A DNA stretch of 64,000 nucleotides from Bacteroidota bacterium (GCA_021825585.1 JAKAGT010000001.1:285388-349387); one strand, 5' to 3'. Counted from the first letter of the stretch, positions 19,001 through 27,790 are shown. A program made the numbers and translations. Notes: generated from the letters alone by a model not told the origin.

Positions 19001-19465
19001 CTAGCGCCCGCTTCCTCTCTCCTCTTCTATTTTGACCGGCCTCGTTGTCTCGATCGACAGAGGGGTCTCGTTAAACCGGTCCCTGGATTCGGAAAGGAAC
19101 CAGGCTGTCATCACCTTGGCCTCTCCACATGCGACCGAAAGAACGATATATGTAAACCATGGGAGCGCGTGTTCTCTGTCGAACTCGGAAGGAATTGCGG
19201 GATGGTCCGGATGCGAATGGTAAAAACCGAGCAGTTGCAGGTTCCTCTCCGACGCTGCGCGCTCCGCCTGGAGATACTGCTTCGGGGTGATCAGAAATCT
19301 CCTGCGCCGATTGTCTTCCTGCAAATTATCAATCTCGACAACGTCCAGAATTACCGTTTCATCGCCATCGGTCGAACCGAGAAGTATCCCGCAGCATTCT
19401 TCCGGATATGTCTTCTGGCCGTGTTCTTCCATTCTCCGGGCCAGTTCCCTCGAAGTCCTAACCAT
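19001..19465 (-). CDS. mec: JAMM/MPN+ metalloprotease (Mec-like)
   Basis: The 154-residue protein has a complete JAMM zinc site: Glu in EECCGILLG and the HSHPDHPAIPSEFD motif (HxH-x7-S-x2-D). In the mycobacterial CysO-CysM-Mec pathway this enzyme cleaves newly made cysteine from the carrier's C-terminus. Its gene starts directly at the end of cysM and precedes the carrier/E1 fusion, so it likely performs the same step and may also cut the fused carrier after Gly-Gly. The N-terminal MVRTSRELARRMEEHG helix is ordinary for the family. Confidence 0.87.
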   Translation of the reverse strand: MVRTSRELARRMEEHGQKTYPEECCGILLGSTDGDETVILDVVEIDNLQEDNRRRRFLITPKQYLQAERAASERNLQLLGFYHSHPDHPAIPSEFDREHALPWFTYIVLSVACGEAKVMTAWFLSESRDRFNETPLSIETTRPVKIEEERGSGR

Positions 19466-20497
19466 TCAGAATCTCCCTCCGTTTCTCCTGCTCACTCCGC
19501 CTGAGGCCGGCCGCGCCTCATCCTTAAGAAAATGTTCAGACGCATATCTTGCTCCGCTATCGGGGAAAACCGTGACTATCACTCCCCCCTCGACCTTCGA
19601 CGCAAGCTTCAGGCTTGCCGCCATCGCCGCGCCGCTGGAAATTCCGACAAACAATCCCTCTTGGCGCGCAAGCCGGTCGACCATCTCATATGCCTCCTCG
19701 GTGGAGACAGTCAGCCTCCCATCCTCAACTTTCCTGTCATATATCCCGGGAACGATCGATGTATCGAGGTGCTTCAGTCCTTCGAGGCCGTGCAGCGGTG
19801 AATCGGGCTGAAACGTAATGCAGCGTATCCCAGGATTGAATTCCTTGAGCCGCCTCGATGTTCCGATGAAAGTCCCGCTCGTTCCAAGCCCCGCCACAAA
19901 GTGAGTTACCCTATGCTCAGACTGTTCCCATATCTCAACCGCGGTTGTGTTGAAATGGGCCTTCCAGTTCGCCGGATTATTGTACTGGTCCGGGTAGAAA
20001 TACTTGTCCGGCTTCGCCGCAACCAGTTCCTTCACCTTCTGCTGAGCGCCGTCTGTCCCGCTCAGCGGGTCGGTCATGATAATCTCCGCACCGTACGCGC
20101 GGAGCGCCGCCTTCCTCTCGATACTCGCGTTTGACGGAAGAGCAAGGACAACCCTGTACCCGAGGACACTCCCAATCATCGCATATGCGATCCCGGTGTT
20201 CCCGCTGGTCGCATCTATGATCGTCTTGTCACGCGTCAGCGCGCCCGAGTGTTCGGCATCGAGGATCATATTCAATGCGGCGCGGTCTTTTACCGAGCCG
20301 CCCGGATTGAACCACTCTGCCTTGGCATAAATTTCCATTTCGCCGATTTCCCCCGGCAATTTCCCAATGCGGATAAGCGGAGTATTGCCGATCGTTGCCA
20401 GGATAGAATTCCGATCGCCCTGCCAGTATCCCTCGCCTCGCTCCGCTATTCCCGGCTCAGCAGGCATCAATCCGCTCTCATATTTGTAAGTCGACAT
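19466..20497 (-). CDS. cysM: Cysteine synthase (CysM/CysO-dependent type)
   Basis: The 343-residue fold-type II PLP enzyme has the Schiff-base lysine in GGSVKDRAALNMI, the asparagine loop DATSGNTGIAYAM and the phosphate-binding GLGTSGTFIGTSRR. It makes cysteine by beta-replacement. The flanking carrier and JAMM genes suggest that it uses a protein thiocarboxylate and O-phospho- or O-acetylserine rather than free sulfide. The N-terminus (about 25 residues before ILATIGNTPLIRI) is slightly long. It is followed without a gap by the JAMM gene. Confidence 0.88.
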   Translation of the reverse strand: MSTYKYESGLMPAEPGIAERGEGYWQGDRNSILATIGNTPLIRIGKLPGEIGEMEIYAKAEWFNPGGSVKDRAALNMILDAEHSGALTRDKTIIDATSGNTGIAYAMIGSVLGYRVVLALPSNASIERKAALRAYGAEIIMTDPLSGTDGAQQKVKELVAAKPDKYFYPDQYNNPANWKAHFNTTAVEIWEQSEHRVTHFVAGLGTSGTFIGTSRRLKEFNPGIRCITFQPDSPLHGLEGLKHLDTSIVPGIYDRKVEDGRLTVSTEEAYEMVDRLARQEGLFVGISSGAAMAASLKLASKVEGGVIVTVFPDSGARYASEHFLKDEARPASGGVSRRNGGRF

Positions 20498-20513
20498 ATC
20501 TCTATCTTTCCAG

Positions 20514-20792
20514 TTAAATGGAAGTCGCGGGCGTGTCTTCGCCGTGACTGCTCATCCTTTGACTTATGGCCTTTAATTTCTTGCAGCGTTTGCAGACGCT
20601 CTTGTATTGATGATAGAAAGCGTCCGGGCTCCGGGTACCACAATAACGGCACTTCGGCGGCTTGCCATAACGGCGCTTCTGGAAGCTGGCATTTCCATAT
20701 CTCCTCACGCGCATGTAGTGCTTCCAGCAAAGCCCGCGGGCCACACTTTGTCCCGGACACCCTTCTATGTTGCAAATGCAATTATTCTGCAT
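20514..20792 (-). CDS. Small zinc-ribbon protein
   Basis: The 92-residue protein has two Cys/His clusters: CNIEGCPGQSVARGLCWKHY (C-x4-C...C-x2-H), a motif frequent in phage and HNH-associated zinc knuckles, and KCRYCGTRSPDAF...CKRCKKLK, a classical ribbon. The ATG at 20792 lies inside the end of cysG and is preceded by AGAGGAAAGGG; longer starts reach further into cysG and add no conserved sequence. Its place in a cysteine operon suggests nucleic-acid binding or zinc/thiol sensing, but that is a guess. Confidence 0.6.
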   Translation of the reverse strand: MQNNCICNIEGCPGQSVARGLCWKHYMRVRRYGNASFQKRRYGKPPKCRYCGTRSPDAFYHQYKSVCKRCKKLKAISQRMSSHGEDTPATSI

Positions 20793-22224
20793 ATGAAACC
20801 CTTTCCTCTCCGAAGACCGAGACTCTCTCCGGTGAAAACGTCGATGCATTCCCCGCGAGACTTCTGACCGTCTCGCCTACAACGATTAATCCCGGAAGAC
20901 CCGACGGCATCTCGGCCGCCCTTTCGCAAATGTCGTCAAGCGTCCCGACAAAGACCTTCTCATGTCGGGTGGTCCCCCCGAAAATGACGGCCACGGGTCT
21001 GGAGGAGGGAACGCCGTTGGCGAGCAGTCTCTCCACTGTCGGAACAAGATTCCGTGTTCCCATGTAAATCACGACCGTGTCGACGCGCGATGCCGATTCC
21101 CAGTCGGCGTGTCCGGCGTGCTTCGAGGGATCTTCATGGCCGGTCAGGAACAGCACGCTCGATGCTTCCCTTCGGTGAGTCAGCGGTAAACCCAACATAG
21201 TGGGCACCCCAATCCCCGCCGTTATCCCGGGGACGACCTCCGCTTCTATTCCCGCCTCGCGCAGCGCTTCGACTTCCTCGCCGCCGCGCCCGAAGATAAA
21301 CGGGTCACCGCCTTTCAGCCTCACTACGCGCTTTCCCTGAGAGGCCTTCTCGACCAGGAGCCGGTTGATCTCTTCCTGTTTCATACAGTGAGCGCCCGCC
21401 CTTTTCCCGACGTATATCTTCTCCGAGTCAACAGGAGCTTCGGCAAGAACCTCCGCGCTCACAAGCGCGTCGTAAAGGACAACCCCGGCCGAGCGAAGAA
21501 TTCTCAGGCCCTTGAGTGTGATGAGTTCGGGGTCACCAGGTCCCGCACCAACGAGGAAGACTTTCCCTTCACTTTCTCCCTCTGCCTGCCCCTCCGTCTC
21601 TGCCTGGTCAATCGTCATGAAATTCTGTTTCTTGCCGGCGGTTTCACCTTCTACCATTCGAAGTTCATCCTTTACATATTGCTCCAGAATTTTCTTCCTG
21701 CTTTCATAGTCACTGAAACTCCTTCGGACGTCGTCCCTGATTCTGCCCATCCTCTCAATAACCGAAGGGTAGTTTCCCGAGAATTCGGCGGCAATCTTAT
21801 CGCGGATAATTTTTCCGACTGTCGGACTCTTGCCGTTTGTCGAGACGGCAACTTTTAATTCTCCTTCCCGGAATACCGAACCAAGGTAGAACGAGCACAG
21901 TTCCGGCTTGTCGACCACGTTCACCGGCATCCGCCGCTCACAGGCCTCGGCATATATCTCCTCCTGAACGACGGGATCGTCGGTTGCACCTATTACGATT
22001 GAACAACCATCCATGTCACCATAGCGGTACTCGCGCCTGATAAGAAGAATCTCGCGCTTAGAAGAGAAGCCGGCAATCAAGGGCGTAACCTGAGGCGCAA
22101 TAACGACCACATCGGCGCCGCATCCGAGCAGGCTTTTTATCTTCTCTTCGGCGACATTCCCTCCGCCGACGACAAGCGCTCGCTTGTCCGTAAGCTTCAG
22201 GAATGCAGGATAAAGGCTGTTCAT
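20782..22224 (-). CDS. cysG: Siroheme synthase: precorrin-2 dehydrogenase/ferrochelatase plus uroporphyrinogen-III methyltransferase
   Basis: This 480-residue fusion has a Met8-like N-terminal half ([19 protein letters not shown] with the NAD glycine motif, then [18 protein letters not shown]) and a SUMT C-terminal half ([48 protein letters not shown]). A linker of about 25 Glu/Gln-rich residues separates them. It makes siroheme for the sulfite reductase encoded two genes upstream. Its ATG overlaps the preceding stop (ATGA), showing translational coupling. Compared with E. coli CysG the order is the same and the length is usual. Confidence 0.92.
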   Translation of the reverse strand: MNSLYPAFLKLTDKRALVVGGGNVAEEKIKSLLGCGADVVVIAPQVTPLIAGFSSKREILLIRREYRYGDMDGCSIVIGATDDPVVQEEIYAEACERRMPVNVVDKPELCSFYLGSVFREGELKVAVSTNGKSPTVGKIIRDKIAAEFSGNYPSVIERMGRIRDDVRRSFSDYESRKKILEQYVKDELRMVEGETAGKKQNFMTIDQAETEGQAEGESEGKVFLVGAGPGDPELITLKGLRILRSAGVVLYDALVSAEVLAEAPVDSEKIYVGKRAGAHCMKQEEINRLLVEKASQGKRVVRLKGGDPFIFGRGGEEVEALREAGIEAEVVPGITAGIGVPTMLGLPLTHRREASSVLFLTGHEDPSKHAGHADWESASRVDTVVIYMGTRNLVPTVERLLANGVPSSRPVAVIFGGTTRHEKVFVGTLDDICERAAEMPSGLPGLIVVGETVRSLAGNASTFSPERVSVFGEERVSYAE

Positions 22225-22745
22225 CCCTGACCTCTCACTTCGGCCTCCGCGGCCGGCAGGCCCGGGACAGAAAAAACTCTCGTCGAAGGAATGCTGCCTC
22301 CGATTCCGTTCTCAATCCTGATTATGTCAATGTCACCCGCAACGGCGACATCGTCTGCGTTTATCCGAAATTTTTCTCTGAGATGCAGCAGGGCAATATT
22401 TTTTCCATCGGTATCCCTCAGAATCACGTCATCCGGAATGTCGACTTCGTCCGCATCTTCCCATTCGACTGCGAGGAGAGGAAGAGCTCTCGATGAAACG
22501 CTCCCGGAAAACAGGGACTCTGCCAGGAAGTCTCTGTAATCGAATTCACCTGCAAATCCTTCGAACGGCAGGCACGCGCCTGCGGCAAGCCGTTCGATGT
22601 CAGACCATCCGCGTGATGAAATCGTGAGGGATGGGAATTCCTCGATCCTGTCGATAATCGCATTTCTATCGCTTTCACGCATAAATCGGGTGCGATATCT
22701 GGCAGCGGAGCGTTCTTTGGGTCCGGCAATTTTCTTCGAATTCAT
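22221..22745 (-). CDS. ATP-sulfurylase N-terminal (PUA-like) domain protein, stand-alone
   Basis: The 174 residues resemble only the N-terminal PUA-like domain of ATP sulfurylase: LTISSRGWSDIERLAAGACL, PFEGFAGEFDYRDFL, then VILRDTDGKNIALLHL. The catalytic nucleotidyltransferase domain with its HxxH motif is absent. The ATG at 22745 overlaps the sulfite reductase stop (ATGA). Because the gene is coupled on both sides and the frame is intact, it is a real short protein rather than debris. It may bind APS/sulfate or act as a subunit with a separate catalytic protein; neither is shown. Confidence 0.6.
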   Translation of the reverse strand: MNSKKIAGPKERSAARYRTRFMRESDRNAIIDRIEEFPSLTISSRGWSDIERLAAGACLPFEGFAGEFDYRDFLAESLFSGSVSSRALPLLAVEWEDADEVDIPDDVILRDTDGKNIALLHLREKFRINADDVAVAGDIDIIRIENGIGGSIPSTRVFSVPGLPAAEAEVRGQG

Positions 22746-24511
22746 GCGGCACATTCCCCTTCGCCCGTTACGGCGATGAACGCAGTTTCCTGGCCGATGT
22801 CGACAAACAACTCCTTTGTAAGTTTCGCGGGAGCCAGGTCCGACAAGTCTTTGATGTCCTCACGAAATGAGCGAATGCCGACGCGTTCCGCAAATTCCCG
22901 GAAATTTTCCTCTCCGAGCTTCTGAGAGAGGTATCTCTTCAGTAACCTGGAAGCCGCTTCGGCTGCGTGTCTTGCGGGCACTCTTCCGAGAGTTGCCCCA
23001 AAAGTATGTTTGCCGGAATTCAAGCCTCCGCCTATCGATATGATATATGACGGTATCTCGCCTCCGTCGACTTTCTTCGTCGCTCCGTGAAAGCCGATCG
23101 CAGCGACGTGATGTTGTCCGCACGAATTCGGGCAGCCGCTTATCTTTATCCTGAGCCCGCCGAGCAATTCACTCCAGTCGGGCTGCCGCTGGAGCATTTG
23201 AGTCAGCTCTCTTCCGAGCGCGCGGGAATGGGTAATCCCAAGGTTGCAGGTATCCGCTCCCGGGCAGGATGTGACATTCGAGATCTCCAGTGGGCCTGCC
23301 TGGTCTAAACCTGCCGCATTCAGTTCACGATAAACCGGTGTAATTTCAGAAGACCGAATCCATCTCAGAACTATATCCTGCTGGGCCGTCGTTCTCGCCT
23401 CGCCTCTCGAGTATTCGTCGACAATCCTGCTTATTGCCAGGAGCTGATCCACGGTAAGGTCGCCTATCGTCGTGGTGATATAGACGATGTTGTAGCCTTC
23501 CTGCTTCTGTGGGAAAACATTCGAGCTCCGCCACCTGTCGAAGTCGGCGTCTCCTGTTGCCTCGCTCGGAACCGTTGAATCGACCGGTGTGTAATAGTCC
23601 TCGGGATCGGTTTCAGGTTCCGGGAATCTTCTCCCGGATTCCACGATCTTCTGTCTTCCCTCGAACACTCGCCGTCTGAACTCGTCCGCGCCGAGTTTCC
23701 AGAGGACGTACTTCATTCTCGCCTTGTTCCGGTTCTCCCTGTTCCCCGTCTCATTGAAGATGGCGATGATCGCTTCCGCGGTAGGGACTATTAGTTCAGC
23801 CGGCATGAACTCTTCAAGTATATCTGCCACGCGCGGCTGGCCACCGAGGCCGCCCCCGACGAGAACCCTGAACCCCCGCCTGGGTTCTCCTTCGACTTCT
23901 CGTATCTCAGCGACGAATCCTATGTCGTGAATCCACGGGATTATTCCGTCACTCTCATCCGAACTCCCCGAAAACGATATCTTGAACTTCCGGGGCAGGG
24001 TCTGACTTAGAGAATTCCGCAGGAGGTGTTTGGCAAGGAGGTGCGAGTAGGGTGTAACGTCGAACAATTCATTTCTGGAAACGCCCGCAGCAGGCGAACC
24101 GACGACGTTGCGGACGCTGTTGCCGCAGGCTTCCCGCGTTGTGAGCCCGACTGCGTTAAGTCTCTCCATAACATCAGGAACCGTTTCGAGCTTTACCCAG
24201 TGGAGTTGGATATCCTGCCTTGTGGTGACATGGGCGATTCCATCTGAATAATCGCGCGCTATGCAGGCGAGCTCTGCAAACTGCGCGGACGTCAACAATC
24301 CGTACGGCACCTTGACGCGAACCATATTGAAACCCTTCTGGTCGGCCCGCTGGCCGTATATCCCCCGGTGAAGCCTGAATTTTTTGAACTCCTCATCGGA
24401 AATGTCACCCGACAAATAAGCGCTTATCTTCTCGCGCATCTCCCTTATATCTGCGGCGTACGCCTCCCTCGTTTCAATCGACGCAGCCGCTGCTCTGGTT
24501 TCCAAAAGCAT
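22742..24511 (-). CDS. sir: Ferredoxin-dependent assimilatory sulfite (nitrite) reductase
   Basis: The 589-residue protein is a two-fold siroheme reductase. The siroheme/4Fe-4S cysteines lie in SCPGADTCNLGITHS and GCPNSCGQHHVAAIGF, and the twin ferrodoxin-like half-domains open with GFNMVRVKVPYGLLTSAQ and NIVYITTTIGDLTVDQL. It reduces sulfite to sulfide (or nitrite to ammonia); the downstream siroheme synthase and cysteine genes favour sulfite. AGGAGGAG precedes the ATG at 24511. Transcription must pass the cysteine leader and terminator upstream, so expression should respond to cysteine supply. Confidence 0.9.
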   Translation of the reverse strand: MLLETRAAAASIETREAYAADIREMREKISAYLSGDISDEEFKKFRLHRGIYGQRADQKGFNMVRVKVPYGLLTSAQFAELACIARDYSDGIAHVTTRQDIQLHWVKLETVPDVMERLNAVGLTTREACGNSVRNVVGSPAAGVSRNELFDVTPYSHLLAKHLLRNSLSQTLPRKFKISFSGSSDESDGIIPWIHDIGFVAEIREVEGEPRRGFRVLVGGGLGGQPRVADILEEFMPAELIVPTAEAIIAIFNETGNRENRNKARMKYVLWKLGADEFRRRVFEGRQKIVESGRRFPEPETDPEDYYTPVDSTVPSEATGDADFDRWRSSNVFPQKQEGYNIVYITTTIGDLTVDQLLAISRIVDEYSRGEARTTAQQDIVLRWIRSSEITPVYRELNAAGLDQAGPLEISNVTSCPGADTCNLGITHSRALGRELTQMLQRQPDWSELLGGLRIKISGCPNSCGQHHVAAIGFHGATKKVDGGEIPSYIISIGGGLNSGKHTFGATLGRVPARHAAEAASRLLKRYLSQKLGEENFREFAERVGIRSFREDIKDLSDLAPAKLTKELFVDIGQETAFIAVTGEGECAA

Positions 24512-24577
24512 CTCCTCCTATTTGAATTCCCGGCATTCGAGCTATTTCACGAACTGCCGGGAAAATGTATATAAGAA

Positions 24578-24608
24578 AAGCCCTTCGTCGGTTTTCAACG
24601 AAGGGCTT
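24578..24608 (-). terminator. Attenuator terminator of the cysteine operon
   Basis: An 11-bp perfect stem (24598-24608 with 24578-24588) encloses a 9-base loop and is followed on the minus strand by TTCTTATA. It lies between the cysteine-rich leader peptide and the sulfite reductase start. Its 5' arm contains CCTTCG, complementary to CGAAGG in leader codons 18-19, so an alternative anti-terminator can form. Confidence 0.72.
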
Positions 24609-24635
24609 CAAATTTTTGGTCTATCGATTCTTAGG

Positions 24636-24710
24636 TCAACCCAAAGATTCACACCTTCGCGAAACCGAGGCGGTCATCATACAGATACAACAGCAACAGG
24701 CGCATGTCAT
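24636..24710 (-). CDS. Cysteine-rich leader peptide (transcription attenuator)
   Basis: A 24-codon frame encodes MTCACCCCICMMTASVSRRC followed by ESLG and a TGA. Seven of 24 residues are Cys, six of them within codons 3-10. It sits 126 bases before the sulfite reductase gene, directly upstream of a strong intrinsic hairpin. This is the classic layout of amino-acid attenuation: ribosomes stalled at Cys codons when Cys-tRNA is scarce would let codons 18-19 (CGAAGG) pair with the terminator arm and allow read-through. The start has only a weak ribosome site (GGGATTCAA). Function is inferred from layout. Confidence 0.75.
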   Translation of the reverse strand: MTCACCCCICMMTASVSRRCESLG

Positions 24711-24758
24711 TTGAATCCCGGGCTTTCGCAACAGCGTGAATTTGTTCATCGTTGATAA

Positions 24759-24787
24759 AAGTTATTAATACTTAATTATTTTGTCAA
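24759..24787 (-). promoter_or_regulatory. Candidate promoter of the cysteine operon
   Basis: On the minus strand TTGACA (24787-24782) is followed after 17 bases by TAACTT (24764-24759), within a very AT-rich stretch. Transcription from here would include the whole leader peptide. The -35 match is perfect and the -10 is weak. Confidence 0.4.
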
Positions 24788-24889
24788 GTTTTATGGTTCC
24801 GGAAAATTCTAAATTGACAAATAATTTAGTGCGATTCCGGGCGCATTTCCGGGTTTTGTCGGAGTTTGGCTTTTTCCTGTGTCGGGTCA

Positions 24890-26080
24890 TCAGCACAGCG
24901 CGCCTGCCTTCGGCTTCGGTCTTCTCATGCCGGCGTCCCGCACAAACGCCAGTGCGTTGCCGAGATCCTCCGTCAGGTCCTCAACCGCTTCAATTCCAAC
25001 AGACAGCCTGATTACCCTCTCGTTTATCCCCGCTTTCTCACGCTGCTCGGGCGCCATCGACGCGTGGCTCATTGTTGCCGGGTGCTCGATCAGCGATTCG
25101 ACACCACCCAGGGATTCCGCAAGCGCGAATAGTTTCGTGGAACGAAGAACATGTTTCACCTCTTCGATTCCGCCGTCTACTTCGAACGAGACCATCCCTC
25201 CAAACCCTTTCTGCTGTTTCGCTGCCAGCTCATGATTCGGATGAGTTTCAAGGCCGGGATAGTAGACCTTCCTGACGTTCGGATGCTTTGAAAGGAATTC
25301 GGCGACGGCCCTGGCATTTTTTTCGTGTTCCTTCATTCGGGGCACGAGCGTCTTTATTCCGCGAAGCACAAGCCAGCAGTCGAACGGTGAAGCGCCCTGC
25401 CCGACAGCGTTGGCAAGAAACTGAAGCCTCTCCGCATTTTTCCGGTCCTTTGCAACCACTGCCCCTCCGACTACGTCGCTGTGCCCGTTGAGGTATTTCG
25501 TCGTCGAATGAATAATGAAATCTGCGCCGAGCTCGAACGGCTTCTGATTGACCGGCGAGAGGAATGTGTTGTCGACAATCGACAGCGCTCCGTGGGCGTG
25601 GGCAATATCCGACAGTTTCCGGATGTCGACAATATTCAGGAGAGGGTTGCTCGGAGTCTCAATCCAAAACGCCTTGGTGTCGGCTCTGACGGCTTCCTCC
25701 ACCGCCGTCAAATCGGTCATGTCCACATAAGAAATTTGCAGGCCAAACAGTTCGCGATAGGTCCTGAGAAGGCGTTCGGTGCCGCCGTAACAATCATGCG
25801 TACAAATGATGTGGTCACCGGCCCTGAAGAAGTGGAGCATGAGGGCGACAGCTGCCATCCCGGTTGCTACAGCAGCTGCACCCGCACCCTCTTCGAGAGC
25901 AGTTATGTTCTCTTCGAGCGATCTGCGGGTCGGGTTGCCGCTCCGGGTGTAGTCGTAACCCTTGGTTGTTCCGACATCTTCGAACCGGAATGTTGAAGTC
26001 TGGTAGATTGGGGTGGTTACGCTGTTGTAAGCGGAATCTTTATCCACACCTGTGTGGACTGTTTTTGTCTGAAGACGCAT
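24890..26080 (-). CDS. Cystathionine gamma-synthase/lyase family PLP enzyme
   Basis: This 396-residue trans-sulfuration enzyme has the PLP lysine in HSTTKYLNGHSDVVGG, the YTRSGNPTRRSLE motif and ETPSNPLLNIVDI. Members make cystathionine or homocysteine (MetB/MetY-like) or cleave cystathionine. The SAM riboswitch upstream indicates a role in methionine synthesis. The ATG at 26080 has GGAGGAG 6 bases upstream; the extra seven codons of the longer frame are not needed. Reaction direction cannot be fixed from sequence. Confidence 0.88.
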   Translation of the reverse strand: MRLQTKTVHTGVDKDSAYNSVTTPIYQTSTFRFEDVGTTKGYDYTRSGNPTRRSLEENITALEEGAGAAAVATGMAAVALMLHFFRAGDHIICTHDCYGGTERLLRTYRELFGLQISYVDMTDLTAVEEAVRADTKAFWIETPSNPLLNIVDIRKLSDIAHAHGALSIVDNTFLSPVNQKPFELGADFIIHSTTKYLNGHSDVVGGAVVAKDRKNAERLQFLANAVGQGASPFDCWLVLRGIKTLVPRMKEHEKNARAVAEFLSKHPNVRKVYYPGLETHPNHELAAKQQKGFGGMVSFEVDGGIEEVKHVLRSTKLFALAESLGGVESLIEHPATMSHASMAPEQREKAGINERVIRLSVGIEAVEDLTEDLGNALAFVRDAGMRRPKPKAGALC

Positions 26081-26213
26081 TTGGTACTCCTCCCTTTTCA
26101 AATTCTAAACACTAAACCCTTTGAAGACTCGGAACTCGACCCGGAAGACGATCAGCTTCCCAACTTCAAATGCCTTTCGGAGTTCCGTGTTTCGGACTTA
26201 GAATTCCCTTAAA

Positions 26214-26244
26214 ACAAAAAACCTCTTCCGATGATCAGAAGAGG
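26214..26244 (-). terminator. Terminator of the SAM riboswitch expression platform
   Basis: CCTCTTC/GAAGAGG (26244-26238 with 26228-26222) form a stem followed on the minus strand by TTTTTTGTTTT. It lies immediately 3' of the SAM-I aptamer and before the trans-sulfuration gene, so it is the off-state terminator. Confidence 0.85.
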
Positions 26245-26261
26245 CAGGATACCAGCGTCTT

Positions 26262-26398
26262 CCTCTCATCTTTCTCCGCAAGGGCGGAGCAGGAATTAGC
26301 ACCTCAACGTCCGGGTCAAATCAAATCCGACTTGACCCGAGCTGGTTGCTACGGCGTCACAGGGCCTGTTCCCTCGGCCGTTCTAGATAAGAATGAGG
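26262..26398 (-). promoter_or_regulatory. SAM-I (S-box) riboswitch
   Basis: Read on the minus strand the aptamer shows the conserved S-box blocks in order: CTTATCTAGA with GGGAACAGGCCC, TGACGCC and AGCAACC, a variable hairpin (CGGGTCAAGTC...GACCCG region), GGTGCTAATTCCTGC and the closing AAGATGAGAGG that pairs with CCTCATTCTT. It binds S-adenosylmethionine and, through the adjacent terminator, turns off the trans-sulfuration gene. Confidence 0.93.
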
Positions 26399-26622
26399 TT
26401 TTCAAAGAGACTTTCGACTCTTTAAAATAGACGAAATTTCACCGCGTGTCAAGCGGTTTGATCGAGAATTCCTCATAAAACCCGGTTCACCGCCTGGACC
26501 CGGTAACGGGAGCAAGCGACGATCGAAGAAGCCGCCGCGCAACGGACGGCAGCTCACTCCTGATGGCTGACGCGATGCTAAAAGCTACAACGCCACCAGC
26601 GGAAGACTCACCTCAGTCAGAT

Positions 26623-27606
26623 TCAGAACCTGTACCTCAGTCCGAATCCGTATGGCGTCACACCGAGCGAGAAGCCTGTGCTGGATGGGTTGTAGCGAGA
26701 GCCGGTTATGGATGAATAGACGGACCTGTAATACCTGCCGACGGTTGAGCCGATGGCATACGCCATGAGTGCGCCGGCGACAGCGTCCGAAAACCAGTGC
26801 ATGCTCCCTCTGTCTACCGAGGACACTCCGTACATCGTATATGCGACCAGGCCATAGCCGGCAACTTTAAGCCACGTGCTGTTCGGGTAGTAACCCATTA
26901 GGGCGGAAACCACCGCCATCGTGGCACCCGTGTGTCCGGAAGGCCACCCGTTGAATATACCGCCGCGCAGGAAACCGAATCTGAATTCCTCGCTAAGCGC
27001 ATCCATGTTCGAATGGCGTCTCCAGTTGGGAGCGGGCCTGCCGGTTATTGTCTTCAGCGCGATGTTATCCATCAGTTCGATGATGCTTGCCTGTATCACC
27101 GCGAACGAGGCGCCGAGGACCTCGTCGTTATGCGCGATCCCGGCATACGCGAGAAGCGATCCGCCCGCTATGAACGGAAGAAGCTCGCCCGTGTATGGAA
27201 CCGGGAGCGCAAACCTGCCGTACGACGGGTGAGTGTTGAAGAAGTGTTCCACCTTGTAGTCAAGGTCCGAGCTGACTATCGGAGGCGTTACCAGTACCGC
27301 GGCGAGCTGATACTTGAGATTACGCCCAGTGAAACTGTGCAGTATGTTGTTTCCGAAATTGCCGAAGACACTCAGCTCAACGTTATCGCCGCCGAATATT
27401 CCGATAGTAGGCGGGCTCAGCTTCACGTGCCGGTTTCCAGCCGTAAGCGTAAGAGCGTTATCGCCGGGTTCAGGCTCTCCGAGGGACAGCAGTTGTGATT
27501 TCAGGTACTCTTTTCGAGTGAGAATAGGACGTGCGTTGCCGGTAAGCGGAACGATAAGGGAAAGGCCGACGGTAACAACAAGGGGATATAGATTTTTTTT
27601 GACCAT
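26623..27606 (-). CDS. PAP2-family membrane-associated phosphatase, secreted
   Basis: The 327-residue protein starts with a signal peptide (MVKKNLYPLVVTVGLSLIVPL) and carries the three PAP2 motifs: KTITGRP, GWPSGHTGATMAVV and the SSVDRGSMHWFSDAVAG block with the catalytic His. Typical substrates are lipid phosphates such as undecaprenyl pyrophosphate or phosphatidic acid. The end (FSLGVTPYGFGLRYRF) looks like an outer-membrane beta-strand, so localisation to the periplasm or outer membrane is likely. GGAGG lies before the ATG at 27606. Confidence 0.85.
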   Translation of the reverse strand: MVKKNLYPLVVTVGLSLIVPLTGNARPILTRKEYLKSQLLSLGEPEPGDNALTLTAGNRHVKLSPPTIGIFGGDNVELSVFGNFGNNILHSFTGRNLKYQLAAVLVTPPIVSSDLDYKVEHFFNTHPSYGRFALPVPYTGELLPFIAGGSLLAYAGIAHNDEVLGASFAVIQASIIELMDNIALKTITGRPAPNWRRHSNMDALSEEFRFGFLRGGIFNGWPSGHTGATMAVVSALMGYYPNSTWLKVAGYGLVAYTMYGVSSVDRGSMHWFSDAVAGALMAYAIGSTVGRYYRSVYSSITGSRYNPSSTGFSLGVTPYGFGLRYRF

Positions 27607-27790
27607 GTTCTGACCTCCACGATATCGAAAACGCACGCGAAGAAGGGGGGTTCCTTGTCGTAAATTAATTATTGTTCATGCCCGATTGCCGCAATTTGGA
27701 ACGGCTTTTCCCGGGCTGTGCTAATCTGACATCATATTGCGGCGTTCGTCTATTTACGAAAACACAACCAAAATAGAGGTGAATAACAAT

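Noticed and set aside
20249..21067. 272-residue plus-strand open frame across cysM, the zinc-ribbon gene and cysG
   Set aside because: Antisense to three recognisable coupled genes and without protein family features.
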